Below are positions 21,159 to 33,781 of a DNA stretch of 64,000 nt, piece after piece (the stretch's first letter is position 1; every line of letters starts with the position of its first letter). Position numbers and translations under genes: made by a program. The stretch spans positions 14,282,141 to 14,346,140 of the forward strand of contig NC_079507.1 in NCBI RefSeq assembly GCF_030052815.1, written 5' to 3'. Origin of the DNA: Hevea brasiliensis. Its lineage: Eukaryota > Streptophyta > Magnoliopsida > Malpighiales > Euphorbiaceae. Below the pieces are notes generated by a model. The model saw nothing but the letters and a program-made list of their open reading frames with translations. It was not told the DNA's origin and searched no databases.

Positions 21159-24100
21159 TGTGACACCCCTTATCCGTCTACAGTGTAGCTGAGCAAGTTA
21201 TGCCACTCAGTGTGTCGGAACACCAATTCATGTTTCAATTTCAATTAATCCCTTTTTATTCATTTATTTATAATTTTTGATAAATCTAAATTTTTCCGCA
21301 AATTTTATAGAAAATCCGTGAGTGCTTCTATAAATTGGAAAACAGTTCTTCTAAACCTTTTTAAAAACACTTCCAATATAATTATAATCTCAATCTCAGT
21401 CAACCACCAACATTTTTCAACAATTTCTCAATTCAATTCAGTATCTCAAAATTGACATTCATCTCTTATCACACCCAATTCAATGAGAAATACTCATATT
21501 TATTTCTTAACACAGCTCATAGGTAATTACAGCAAAAATATGATTACATGAGTTTATAATATACATAACAAAAGTTTACAAATACAAAAGACTTAGGTAG
21601 CCCAATATCCTACCAATGCACTGTAATTTGTGATGTGACTTTGAACTCTGAGTGCAGATCTGAAAACTCACCCTGTATGAGGTCTACTGGACTCCCCAGC
21701 TATGTCTCCAGTACCTGCGCATGGCAAAAGCTATGCGCTAAGCAATTCTGCTTAGTGGTGACAATATAAAATAAAATAAAATAATAACATGTATGCATAA
21801 TGTATGTTTACATTTTTGGGTAGACTTAATTTTAAATATTTATCGCACTATTATTCAATTAAAGTTTGGTAAGATTTATTAATATTGCCCGAGTAACCTA
21901 TACTAGTTAACTGGACTGGATAAACAGGTAAACAGGCACTGGGTATCAAGTACCTCGAGCTGTCACACCATCGGTCACATATGTATCTCCCGGTGTGCAA
22001 CAGAACAGCTAATAAGCTGTAATAATTATCGGGGATTAAACCCGAGTATAACAACTCAATATCATAGCCAAAGGCTATTATGTCACAGAATGGCATGGAA
22101 AGCCATGAAATACAGAATAGCATGAAGCCATATGCAGTACTGCTAACAGAACCCAATTGGCATGCCAACCTATCCAAATCAATCACATTAGGCCTACTAG
22201 GGCATTTAACACTTTCCATTTATGTAATTCTTTGAAATTGAATTTTTATGATTACTATTCATTTCATTGGTCAACCAAAACGTTGACTTTTGCATTGGCA
22301 ATAGGTAAATTAGTTTAAATATCATCAACATACCACATTTTCCATTTTAAACTTGTTGGTATTGGTTGCCAATACCATCTCTAAGCTTAAAGTTAATTGA
22401 GCAGAAATTTCAGTTTTCATACCTTATTTTTACTGTTCCATTGGTCACTCTTGCAGTGGTAATTTAGCAAAATGATCAACATGAAAGTTGTTTCTTATTT
22501 TGTCTAGTTGAATTTCCTTTTTTGAATCACTCCATTTGGAGTTTTGTAACTCAAGTTATAGTCCAAAAACCACAACTGGCCGGATTGGAATTTTTCTGGA
22601 CTGACCATATCTACAGTGCAGTGAACAGTGACTGCAACTCCCTTTTTGGATAGGTTATGGTCATAATTTGGGGTAGGTTTCTTCATAAAAGTTGTTGGTC
22701 TATATCTTAGCTTGTTGCTGGTAAACTTTCAGGTCAATTGGACCATTATACACTGAGTTATGGCTAAATGAACAATCACTGTTCATTTGGTCATTCTGCA
22801 GAAACAGATTGCAGTTCACCCGGATTAGGGTAAGCTTTTGGTCCACTTGGTTTGGTTTTATGGGTATGGTTTCTTCACCAAAGTTGTGACATTATGTGTC
22901 TAGTTTCATGTCCAATTGGCCAAACACCAATTGAACCTCTACAATTCAAGTTATGGCTGCCCAAACCTGCTGGACTCATGTCCAATTCTGCAGGTCACCT
23001 AGGGCAGCCACACTAAACCTAAATCCCATCACTCAACACACTTCATTTTTGGTTTAAACAGAACTAAATGGCCACTAATTGACCATTAATACCCATTTTC
23101 ATCATTACATGGTCAAAGTCCCATTTCTCCACCCCAAACCCTAACTCAAACATTACCATTCATGCATTTTCATTGCATTTCTTCAATCCACTTACAAAAT
23201 GCACATTAAGGGCAGCCATAATAACCTTTTAACTTCATTAAAATCATCACAAACAAACTCTAACCATGGCTGCCAAAAATTTAGGGTTTACATACAATTG
23301 GTATTCAACAATTTTTCTTTGTAATTTACACTCATTTATACTTACTCAACATAAGTTTGAAAAGAAACATAAGTTTAAGTCACTAACCTCTTTTAGCTCA
23401 AATCCAAGCCAACCAAAACTTTAATTTTTCTTCAAAATTTTGCTGCCCAAAGCTTCCTCAAGGTGTGGGGTGAATTTTTTGTGAAGACAACTAGGGCTTT
23501 TATGGTGTGGAAGCTAGGGAAAATCAAGCTTGAAAAAGCTTGTCCATGGAGATTAGGGAAGAATGGTTTACGGCAAGGAAATGAAGAAGAAAGGGAATTC
23601 TGGTTTTTCTCTCATTTTTCAGCCCATTTGTCTCTTTTAAATATAGTTATGCCATGTGTCAACGTTGGGTTGGGTGAAGGCACACTAATGACATCATGTG
23701 ATGTCATAAATTCTCATTTAATTCATTTTTTTTTTCTTTTTTACTCATTTTCAATTCAATTTTTAGTAATATTTATTCAAATTTTATGTCATAATAATTA
23801 TTTGCTTAACTGGACAAGTCGTCCAAAAATCACCTCTGAAGGCGAAATGACCAAAATGCCCTCCGTTTGGCTTAACGGGCCAAAATTGTCTGTACCGATT
23901 GAAAATTTTTTCTAAATATTTTCTTGGCATTCTAATGCCATAGGAACCTCAATGACCCTTCTCTGGAGTCCCAAAAATTATTTTATAATTTTTCCCGGGT
24001 CTAGGGCTCCTAGTTGCGAGAACCGCAACTTCTCACTAGGTTACCCATCGCTAGGGCATCGACTCATTTAACTTGGTTGTATTTTATTTCTAAAATTTTT

Positions 24101-24243
24101 CCTAAATTTTTCTTATTAATATTTGAGTTAATTATAGTTCCTAACTTTAGTTTAAATATTTTTCCAGACATTCTAGCTGTCCGGACCGACACCGATCACC
24201 GGAACAGTAGAATGTACGAAATTGCTATAGGAAGGGTGTTACA
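21159..24243 (-). mobile_element. solo LTR D (family II, 3085 bp) inserted between PR and RT of element C
   Basis: Flanked by AAACA at 21154-21158 and 24244-24248. On the minus strand it runs TGTAACACCC to GGTGTCACA. No retrotransposon internal domains are present. Its closest relative here is E, in opposite orientation. The stem-loop CTAAGCA/TGCTTAG lies at 21738-21755. It splits the conserved FPDVFPDEL stretch of the element C polyprotein. Confidence 0.88.
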
Positions 24244-24248
24244 AAACA

Positions 24249-24718
24249 CATCTGGAAAGTCACATACTGTGGGGATATCCCTCAATGCTGGACTACCCAC
24301 TTGGGTGTCTATCACATGTGCCAAGTACGTCTCACACTCTTTCCTAATCATTTTTTCTGGCCAGTGCAGCTGAAATGATGTTTGATGGCAGTAAATGCCT
24401 CTCCCCATGTATTACCACATCACCGTACAAAGGGAGACCAAAAGTGTCTGTCTTCAGTCTACAATCAATCATTGCATGATGCCTGGCTAACCAATCCATG
24501 CCCAAGATAATATCATAATCTCTGAAGGGCATTTCAATCAAATCTGACAGAAAAACACGTCCTTGGATCACCAAAGGACAGTCTCTATAGATTCTGTTAA
24601 CCCTAACCTTCTGACCTAATGGACTAATAGTCCATTTGTACACACTGGATAGTAGTAGAACACATCACACTAGCACTGACATATGAATGTGTGGAGCCAG
24701 GATCAAACAACACACATG
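24249..24718 (-). pseudogene. element C protease (retropepsin-like) region
   Basis: On the minus strand from about 24718 the active-site motif FDPGSTHSYVS is seen. It is followed by DYDIILGMDWLARHHAMIDC (the flap and ILGMDWL block of Ty3/gypsy protease) and then the path towards FPDVF, where D interrupts. A stop separates the active-site part from the second block. The protease would cut the Gag-Pol polyprotein. The gag part of the same element lies across element B. Confidence 0.85.
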
Positions 24719-24723
24719 CATCT

Positions 24724-27700
24724 TGTAACACCCTTATTTGTATAGCTAGGTATATTTCACTGTTCCGGTGATCGGTGTTGGTCTGGACAATTAAGGGGAT
24801 TAGAACCACACTTAAGACAACTTAATAAGCCATAAACACAAATAATTAGTAATTGTCAAATAGTTAAGTATAAATAAGAAAAACAGAACACAAGAAGTTA
24901 AACGAGCCGAGAGTCACAGCGATGGGTGACCTTCTCGGGAACGACTGCGAAGTCGATTTAAACTCAAATTTTGAACCGTAAAATGTGACGCAGCGGTCCT
25001 TAGGACCATTATGAACACAGTGGATAAGAGAAAATCATGAAAAAGAATTGTTTAGCCAGTCAAATATTTATGTCAGTGATCCGAAAGAAATATTGAATTA
25101 TTTGTAAACCGTGTTGAACCAGCGAGGGGCAATTTGGTCAATTGACCCCGAGAGCTGACTCCTGACCTAACTGTCAAATAAAATCGGAGAAAAGAAAATT
25201 TTGGAGTCGAGAATTAAATTAAAGAACTAATAGAAAAATAAATAGAAAAAAAATGAAAAAGGTGTAAGGAGATGACATCATGCATGATGCCATAAATGTT
25301 ATAATTAATGAATTCAATTATATTGATTTTTGGTCTTCCATAAGATAAAGACATAAAGAAAAGAAAAAGAAAAAGAAAAAAAATTGGTCTTCTTCCATTC
25401 TTGCCGCCTCACTCTCTCCCTCACTTAAACCACCATTAAAGCTCATTTTGAGCTTGAAGAACCCTAAATCCCAACCTAGAAAATTTACTTACCAACCTTA
25501 AACCTTGTTGATTTCACTTGAAAAGAAGTTTGAGCAAGAAAAGGAAAGGAAAAAAAAAAAAAGAAGAGAATTGAGGAAGAGGAATTTCAAGTGAGGTAAG
25601 CAATCTAAATTAAAAATTTTAGTTTATTGGTTATGTCTGTGGGTTGGGTAACCTAGAAATTTATTTAAAATAAAAAGAAAACATTTATAGAGGACCAAAG
25701 GGAATTTCAGCCAGTCATGGATGTATGAGAATATGATGTGTTTTGAATGAATTAAATTTGTTAGTAAGCTTGTATGAAGGTGGTAGTAAGATTGAAATGC
25801 TTAAATGTGATTAAATGCAACAATTTAGTGAATTGGGGTTTTGAACATTAGGGTTTAGAGACCAAAAATGTGAGAAACTTGTAAATGATGTCTTGGACCT
25901 ATTTTGAAGTGAAAAATGGTCAATGGTGACCAAATGAAGTGTGTTGGAATGGTTGGAATTAAGGCCAAATTCGGATGGAGTATGGTCATGCTGCTGGCAG
26001 CAAGACCAAGTTACCTTTAAGGCATCAAAAATGAAATTTTACAAGTCCAATTAGTATGAGACCAATTGGCAAGGAAAATAGACACTAAATGACACAATTT
26101 TCATTTAGGAAGCATGCCCAATGACTAAAACCTAGTAAAAAAATTGATCAAACTTGGAAAATCTCAGTTTATTCCTGTACAAACTGACTAAATGAATAGT
26201 ATTTGTTCATTTGGTCATAACTTGAGCTAGGTAGGTCAAAATGACCTGAAATTTTACCAGTGGTTAGATGAGATATAGACCTAAAACTTTTATGAAGAAC
26301 ACAAACCCAAATTATGCCATTAACCAAGTCGTTTGGCCACCCAAATTCGGTGACCCAAAACTACCAGAACCAAAATTTGCCCAGAAAACTAGGTAGAGTC
26401 CAATCCAGCAGCCATAGTTCAAATAGCTATAACTTGAGCTAAAAAACTCCAATTGGAGTGATTCAAAAAGGAGAATAAACTTAAGACAATAGGGAACATT
26501 TCCTATGAAGAAAGTTTTGCCAAATTCTAATAGTAAAGTGACCAATGGAACAGTGCAACTTAGGACACAAAAACTGAAAAATTACAAATTTGCCTAAAAG
26601 ACTTAGAATTTGAGTAAACAACCAAAACTAACAAATTTAGTGACCAAAATGTGGTATGTGGGTAAAGTTGGAATTCCCATACCTATTAAGCCTTAGAAAG
26701 TCAACAAATTGACTTAAATAGTACCGTGAATAGTAACTCCAAAATGAAAATTTCCAAGAATGTTAGTTTAAGCATATTGGGGCTAGAATTATGTATTTAT
26801 GAATTAATTATTGGATTTAGTGTGAAATAAGATACTGAAATACTATAAATTTTGTGTTTCAGCTGAAAAAGACCCGGAAGGCCTAGAGGCGATTAAGTCC
26901 AGGTTTGTGCACAACAACTTTAAATTATTGTTTTCCTGCTGACAACTTGATTTGTATACATTGTGTTAATTATGGGTTTTGAGAACTATGGTGTTGCCAC
27001 TTGTTAATGGAAATTTGATTTTGAAAATTGATTGTGTTTGTGCATAATAAACTTAAAATTTTTTATTTCTACTTGACAATTCTTGAAATAAATGTTGTGA
27101 ATAATTTTTATTGTTTTAGCTTTGAAAATATTATTTGAAAAATAGTGTGTTGCCTACTTTGCAAATGAAAAGTTTAGAATGAAATATGATTTGTGAATTG
27201 TATAAAATATTTGAATAACTTGATTTAAATTGTTTTTAATTCACACTTGGCATGGCAATACTAATATGTTCCTCCTCCACTTATGGGGTGAGTATGATAT
27301 TTGATCAGTTTCCTCCTTCTCTGGCTTCCCAGTCTGAGGGGTGAGTGTGGATGAGTACTGATTAGCTAGCTAGCCACCTCCCTCATTGATTTCGATTAGT
27401 GAGGGTGTTTGCCTTATCGTGATGTACACATGGCATGTTCGAAAATTTTGTATCATGGCCTAAGTTGTGTTATTGTTTGGCAACACTATGTTTATTAAAT
27501 TGTTTGATCAAGTTGTGCTCTATATTAAGTTTTGAAAATTATGATTTGTTATAAATGTGATTTGAGAAAAAAAAAATTATAAAATGCGATTATGAGATTT
27601 TTGAATGATGATTTGTTTATAAATGGTTTATATTAAGCATTTTATGCTTTATTGTGCACCACTGAGTATTTATATACTCATCGATAGCTTTAACTTGCTG

Positions 27701-28376
27701 TCGCAGATAGAGAAAATGACATAGCAGTAGAGCGAGCTGCTACAGTTAGAGAAGAGCACAATTGAAGAATTTTTGTACGGATATTTATCTATACCCTGGT
27801 AGTTTAGTTTGATGTAAATATGATAGTATGCATATGTATCTCTGTAATTTGAGCAGTTGTACAGATAAAATTATAATAATATTATTTTTGAGATTTTGTA
27901 TCTATAAATTAACTTATGACTGTAAATTAATGGTTTAAAATGCAATGCGCATGAGTTATGAAATGTTTTGAGATATTAATTCTTGATTTGAAATTTGGAT
28001 TTTAAATTGAAGTGTTGCTATTGCTGTTGATTTGAAGTTTGGTGGTTGCAAATGGAGTTGTGATTGAAAAATATATTGGGAGTGTTTCTATTTTCAGGTT
28101 TTGAAGAACTATTTTCTCAAAATACAGACGGCACTCTGCTGAAATTTCTGTAAAAATTGTGGAGATTTTAAATATCCAAAAATTTGATTTATGTCTGGAC
28201 TCTAAATGAAGGTTTTTAATATTTGAAAAAAATTTTACCCACCAATTCCAAAACGAATGAAAATTGTTTTAAAATCCCTTGTAGTATATTTAATGGGTTA
28301 CCGGTAGGTGAAGTATGGTAATTCATTAGGTATACTACGGGAACATGTTACATCTTATGAGGAGTAGGGTGTGACA
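24724..28376 (+). repeat. 5' LTR of element B (3653 bp)
   Basis: Runs from TGTAACACCC to GGTGTGACA, directly before the PBS. It differs from the 3' LTR by about 5-6 percent over the first 300 bases by eye. It carries the family I stem-loop at 27662-27680, with its last pair lost (CTGAGTA/TACTCAT). Confidence 0.9.
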
Positions 28377-28383
28377 TGTTTAG

Positions 28384-28399
28384 TGGTATCAGAGTAAGG
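28384..28399 (+). other. primer-binding site of element B
   Basis: TGGTATCAGAGTAAGG, close to the complement of plant initiator tRNA-Met, seven bases after the 5' LTR. Confidence 0.85.
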
Positions 28400-28519
28400 T
28401 TTTAAAATAAATTTTGAATTGTGAATTTGAAATATTTTGTCGGTAAATACAACTGCTCAAATGTTTGATATATATGACATATTTACATCATGAATATTCA
28501 TTAACAGAGGACAACCTCC

Positions 28520-28850
28520 TTGTATTTGTTATCAGAGAGTAAAAAATTTTTGGAAAATGGAATGGAAGAGGGAGATCATTTCGTAGAGCAATCTGTCGAG
28601 GCTGAGGCCCGAGGAGAAGCCCCAGCACTTCAGAATGTGAGTGGGTCAGCCACTCTAGCTCCTCCTCAAGCACCGCAGTTCCCTGCTCACTTTACACAGC
28701 AGATGGTTGCGTTCTTTCAACCAATAGTGGGAAATGTGCCATCTCAAGCACAGACACAAGCACCTGTAGCACAACCACAGCCTCCAGCTCGGCAATATGA
28801 GAAATTAATGAAATTTGGGGCTACAGAATTCAAAGGAACAGTGGATCCAC
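28520..28850 (+). pseudogene. element B gag, 5' part
   Basis: An open frame of about 110 residues, acidic then Pro/Gln/Ala-rich, ending KFGATEFKGTVDP, where solo LTR A interrupts. The gag of element C (39660-40020) has the same text, which fixes the identity. The remainder of the gene starts at 32792. Confidence 0.85.
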
Positions 28851-31800
28851 TGTAACACCCCTAAGTTCTGTAGTGCGTTCTACTGTTTCGGTGACCAGTG
28901 TTGTCCGGACAGTTAGAATGCCTAGAACTACACTTCGCTATGAGTGAGGATACATTAAATAATGAAATACAAGAAAAGAAAATACAAGAAAAATAATAGT
29001 AAAGAAATGCAATTAAGTTAAGCGAGCCGAGAACCCTAGCGATGGGTGACTGCACCGGGAAGTCACAGCGTGGACTGTTGACTAGCCCTGGACCCCGGGA
29101 AACCCTGGAAAATATTTTTTAAGACTTAAAGAGACACCTATTGAAGTATAAATATCATTAGAAATATTAAATAAAAATTAAATAATTAGTACAAAGAAAA
29201 GTGAGAAATCGAAAAACGGACAAAACCCGGTGTTACCGAAAAATCGGGAATGCAACCCGAACAGGGGCATTGTGGTCATTTGACACCCCGAGTTGTCTTT
29301 TGACCTAAATTTCCATTGAAAACACATGATATTATATTTGGAAAATGTCATGAAAAATAAATTAGTGGTACCTAATGTAAATAGCAAAAATGGGAAGCTT
29401 AATGTGGGAAAATAAAATCTTTGATTAAACTAATGTTATTTCTACATTAGTGGACCACTAACACCTTGTAAATCAATTAAAAACCTGTCATCTTCCACTA
29501 ACTTCTGCACAGCCATCTTCTTCCTCAAACTTTCCCATGGCCAAGCCAAAAAGCTCCCAAATTCTCCCATGGCCGTCCAAGCTCCAACCTCCATGCGTCC
29601 ATGATCCAAGCTCCCAATGGTTAAGGTTTCTTCATTAAACTTGACCACCACACCATGGGCAGTAGATAGGCAGCAAGAAGACCAAGTTTTGGAGAGGTTT
29701 TGAAGAGTTTCCAAAGTGGTAAGTTTGAGTTTTTGGTTAGTGCTTCATTAAAGTTAGTAAGGAGGTTATGGGTACTTGAACTGTGAGAAGAATTTTGGAG
29801 TTTGATGTTCTAATGGTGATGTTTATTTTTGGCAGCCATGAAAACTCTTTAAGGGCAGTTTATTTTTTCTTGTAAATGGTGAATTAAATGATTGATTAAA
29901 TGTATATTGTGTAGGAAATTGTTTGGGTAATGTATACTTAGTATATGTAAATGTAAAATGAGATTTAAAGCTTGGAAAGTAATGGAATGTAAGTGTACCA
30001 TTGTGGCAGTTTGCCAACTCTTGAGGAATGCTGGAATTCATGCTTGGTTTATGGAATAATGATGTTAATTTGTGATAGGAGTTATGACAGTTTGAGTGCA
30101 TGTATGATGATGTGAAGTTGGGCATGTAAATGGGCATGAATTGGTGATTGAATTGTTGTAAATTGAGTTGGACAAATTCTGCACTTGTTGGTGCACATTG
30201 AATGTAATTGTAAGCTGCCAAAATGACCTATAATATGTTATAAATTATGTTTAGGTTGTGGTACAACCAGAATTGGTTTGAAGGTTAAGTTTGGTGAGTG
30301 TTAAAAGTGATGCTTGATGTGTATGCAAGAATTTCAATAAAGGCAGTTTGAGTTTTAGGCCTATAACTTTAATTGTGTGGCTCCAATTGGTATGAGACCA
30401 ATTGGAGATGAAACTAGGCACAAAATGTGCCAACTTTCATGAAGGAAGCTTACCAAAATTCTGCTTGCAAGGTAGCTTGAAAAATGACCAAATCCGGATT
30501 AAGTGCAATTGAGGCCTGAAAACTGACCATTTGGGCAGCAGTTAGTGTTTAGGCCATAACTCACTCAAAACAGGTCCAATTGACCTGAAATTTTAACCAT
30601 GAATAGTTAAGACCCATTTCTACAATTCTTATGAAGACACCAAAGCCCAAAAAATGACCATAAGTAAGTCAAACAGCTTGCACAAGTTCGGGTCCAAAAA
30701 CTGGCCGAACCTAAAATGACCTAAAGTGACCTAAAATGACCAATTTTGGTGCAATTTGACCAGCAATAGTAAAATGACCATAACTTGGCCTACATAACTC
30801 AGAATGACCTGAAATTTTGCCCCGCGTTCCATAAGACATAGATCTACAAGTTTGTAGTTTTGACCGAAACCCGAAAATAGAGGGAACTAGGTCGTCCGGC
30901 TAGGTCAAACTAGTATCCCGGAATCCAGCAAATCGCAAGAAAATGCAGTATACACGGAAATGAATTTGGTAACATGTACCAACCCTAAAAGACTATCGAA
31001 TGTGACATATTAATGACATTAAAACCTAAATTACCTAGAATATACCAAGGGTCGACATAGTAGGTTGACTAAGCGAATAAATGAATTCAGTGAATTAATT
31101 ATCAAGCATTATCGTTAGAGACAGTTTAAATGAGTACTGAAACACTTCAAATTGTGTTTCTCAGTTAGCAAAGACTCAGGGAGGGGAAGGAAACACTGAG
31201 TCAGAGCCAAGAGACAGTTATCAGAGGTTTGTGCACAATAAGTATTTCTTTTGAATTTTTCAATTGAAATAAATTATGATTATTTATATGTTATTATTTT
31301 AAATTGTGTTTGTGCGTAATAAGTATTTCTTTTGAATTTTTCCATTGAAATAAATTATGATTATTTCTATGTTATTATTTTAAATTGTGTTTGTGCACAA
31401 TAAGTTTGACTTCTCATTTTCTACTTAAAAATTTTTAATTCAACATTATAGTTTTAAATTGTGTCCGTGCACAATACTTTTATATTCACTGCTTTTACTA
31501 GTAAATTTATGTAGAGAAATGAGTTATGAATAAGTTTTGATTACTTTGGTTTTGGGAATATTATTTGGAACTTATTGTATTGCCAACTTTGCAAATGGAA
31601 ATTTTGAGATAAAATGTGATTTATGGTTTGTATGAAATATTGTGATTTGAAATTGTTTTGATTCACATTTGGCATGACACTGTTGATATATTCCTCCCTC
31701 TTTGACTTATCAGTCTGGGGTGAGTGTAATTATGTTCCTCCCTCATTGACTTCCTAGTCTGAGGTGAGTGTGGATGAGTACTCATTATTCAGCTAGCTTC

Positions 31801-31892
31801 CTCCCTCATTGATTTCGATTATTGGGGTGAGTGTGTCTTGTCGTGGATTACAACACGGCATGTGTGGAAAAATTGTGTCATGGCCTAAATTA

Positions 31893-32037
31893 TGTTATCG
31901 ATTGGTAACATTGTACTATTCAGTTATTTGATCCAATTGTGTTATTGATTTGCAAAACGGTATTATTCAGTTATTTGATCGAATTGTGTTATTGATTTGC
32001 AAAACGGTATTATTCAATTACTTGATCAAATTTGTGT
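31893..32037 (+). repeat. tandem repeat (about 50 bp, nearly three units) in LTR A
   Basis: Units built on TTATTTGATCGAATTGTG and GATTTGCAAAACGGTATTA. The related LTR G1 has four units (52221-52413), while family I LTRs have about one. Confidence 0.8.
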
Positions 32038-32140
32038 TAGGTGAATTTTGTAAATTGTGAAATGGAATTGTGAATCATTTGATTTGTGAACTGTCAATAA
32101 AAGATTTATATATCGCATTTCAAATTGTTATTGTGCACCA

Positions 32141-32182
32141 CTGAGTAAATTTTACTCAGCGATAGCTTTTCATTGCTATCGC
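32141..32182 (+). promoter_or_regulatory. double hairpin in LTR A
   Basis: Hairpin 1 is CTGAGTAAA-T-TTTACTCAG (32141-32159), preceded by GTGCACCA. Hairpin 2 is GCGATAGC-TTTTCATT-GCTATCGC (32159-32182), sharing one base with it. An AATAAA string follows about 150 bp later. The pair probably forms a structure in the LTR transcript, an inference. Confidence 0.7.
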
Positions 32183-32791
32183 AGGTAGACAAACTGACAG
32201 GGCAGCAGACTAGGTTGCTAGTACTACATTGAAAGATCATCGGGTATATTGAGTATACCACATTTTGTATTTTGTACTGTAATGTATGTTCACTGTATGT
32301 ATATATTGTTCTTGGTTTTGAGCAGTTGTAAAATAAAATTGTACTTTAAAGCTGTAAAATAAATTATGAGTTATTTTGACTTGTAAAAATTGTATTATAT
32401 TTCTTGTATCTCAGTCTTTGAAAAATTACTATGGATTTGAGTTGAGAAATATGTTGTGTTGAGAAACATGTTGGAGTTGAGATTTGGAAATATATATTGA
32501 AGTGCTTTTTACAGGTTTTTCTGAAGAACTGTTTTATCCAAAATACAGATGGCATTCTGCCAAAATTTTTACAGAAATTCCAAATAATTCAAATGTGTTA
32601 GTTTTATCACTTCAGATCAAAAAGGTTTTTAACACCTGTAAATAGTGCTCACCACTGTAAAAGAAGTAAGAAAAGTTTTTAAAATCCCTTGTAGTGTATT
32701 TAATGGGTTATCAGTAGACGGAGTTGGTAATTCATTAGGTATACTACGGGATCATGTTATGCCTTACAGAGGGGTAGGGTGTGACATCCAC

Positions 32792-33273
32792 TAGAAGCAG
32801 AATAGTGGTTAGAGAGGATGGAACGGGTTTTCAGAAAACTACAGTGTGCTGAAGAGTTGAAGTTCGAATATTCAGTATCACTTCTGCAAGGGGATGCATA
32901 TGAGTGGTGGAAGACCATCTCCTACAGTCTGGTAGAGCCACCAGTCCTTACATGGGTAGACTTTTTAAAGGAATTTCGACAAAAGTGGGTCCCTGATACT
33001 TATATAGACATGAAGCTGCAAGAGTTTTTAAGGTTGAAGCAAGGGGATAGAACTATAGCAGAGTATGAGTGGGACTTTTCAAGGCTAAGCCATTATGCTG
33101 GAAGCTTAGTCTCCACCCCCAGAGACCGGTGTAAAAGGTTTGAGGCTGGGTTGAGGCCTAGCTTGAGAATGCAAGTGGTAGGGTTCCGACACCAGAATTT
33201 TTCTGAATTGATTTCACAAGCCCTGGAACTGGAAAGGACAAAATCAGAATGGGCAGTGAAAAAGAGTACATAA
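32792..33273 (+). pseudogene. element B gag, 3' part (Retrotrans_gag domain)
   Basis: Resumes after solo LTR A. From 32818 it is open for 151 residues with the Ty3/gypsy capsid pattern: LLQGDAYEWWKT, FLKEFRQKWVP, LKQGDRTIAEYEWDFSRLS and FEAGLRP. A stop at 33271 ends it. Other frames continue to a zinc knuckle (FNCGGTSHFAKDC near 33510-33550) and a Gly/Arg-rich stretch (GRGRGRGRD-like near 33640). The first Cys of the knuckle is Tyr. Confidence 0.88.
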
Positions 33274-33781
33274 GAGAAAGAGAAAACTGAAAAGGTTACT
33301 GGTCAAGCTACTGAGAGTGGCTCTGGGAAAAGAAAACATTTTGGAGGATCTAGCTCGCGCGAATCGGGTAGAGGTATATCTTCTAGACAGAAATCATCCC
33401 AATCCGATCAGTAAACTCAACAGACATGCAGAAAAACGCTGTCGAATCGACTTTGTGAGACTTGTGGTAAACCACATAGTGGAGTATGTTATAGAGCTAT
33501 AGGAGCATATTTTAATTGTGGAGGGACTAGTCATTTTGCTAAGGATTGCATAAGTCCACGCCGTTATGGATCATTCACCACGTCAAAAGGATCAGCTCAA
33601 GTTTCTACCCCAAAGAGTTTACCAATAGTTGGTAGAGGCAGAGGCAGAGGTAGGGATAGTACACCTGGAAGTCAGAGTACTGTGAATCAACTAGGACAAG
33701 GTGATGCTCCAGTGAGAGTATACACTATGCGACAGAAGGACGAGAATGAGACTTTTGGTATGGTTGCTGGTATTTTCTCAA

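Larger units (their letters stand above)
28851..32786 (+). mobile_element. solo LTR A (family III, 3936 bp) inserted in gag of element B
   Basis: Runs from TGTAACACCCC to GGTGTGACA, flanked by TCCAC at 28846-28850 and 32787-32791. It holds tandem repeats at 31893-32037, a CCTCCCTC-rich array at about 31690-31820, and two adjacent hairpins (32141-32159 and 32159-32182). No internal retrotransposon domains are present. As an insertion in an insertion in an insertion, it is among the youngest events in the nest. Confidence 0.9.

Noticed and set aside
23463..23915. Open frame of 150 codons in solo LTR D, plus strand
   Set aside because: It crosses the antisense of a conserved LTR block, and related LTRs have stops. 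No protein-like pattern was seen.
29823..30221. Open frame of 132 codons in solo LTR A, minus strand
   Set aside because: The composition is odd (Asn/His/Ser/Thr-rich), it has no family pattern, and it is not open in the related LTR G1. It reads as noncoding LTR sequence.
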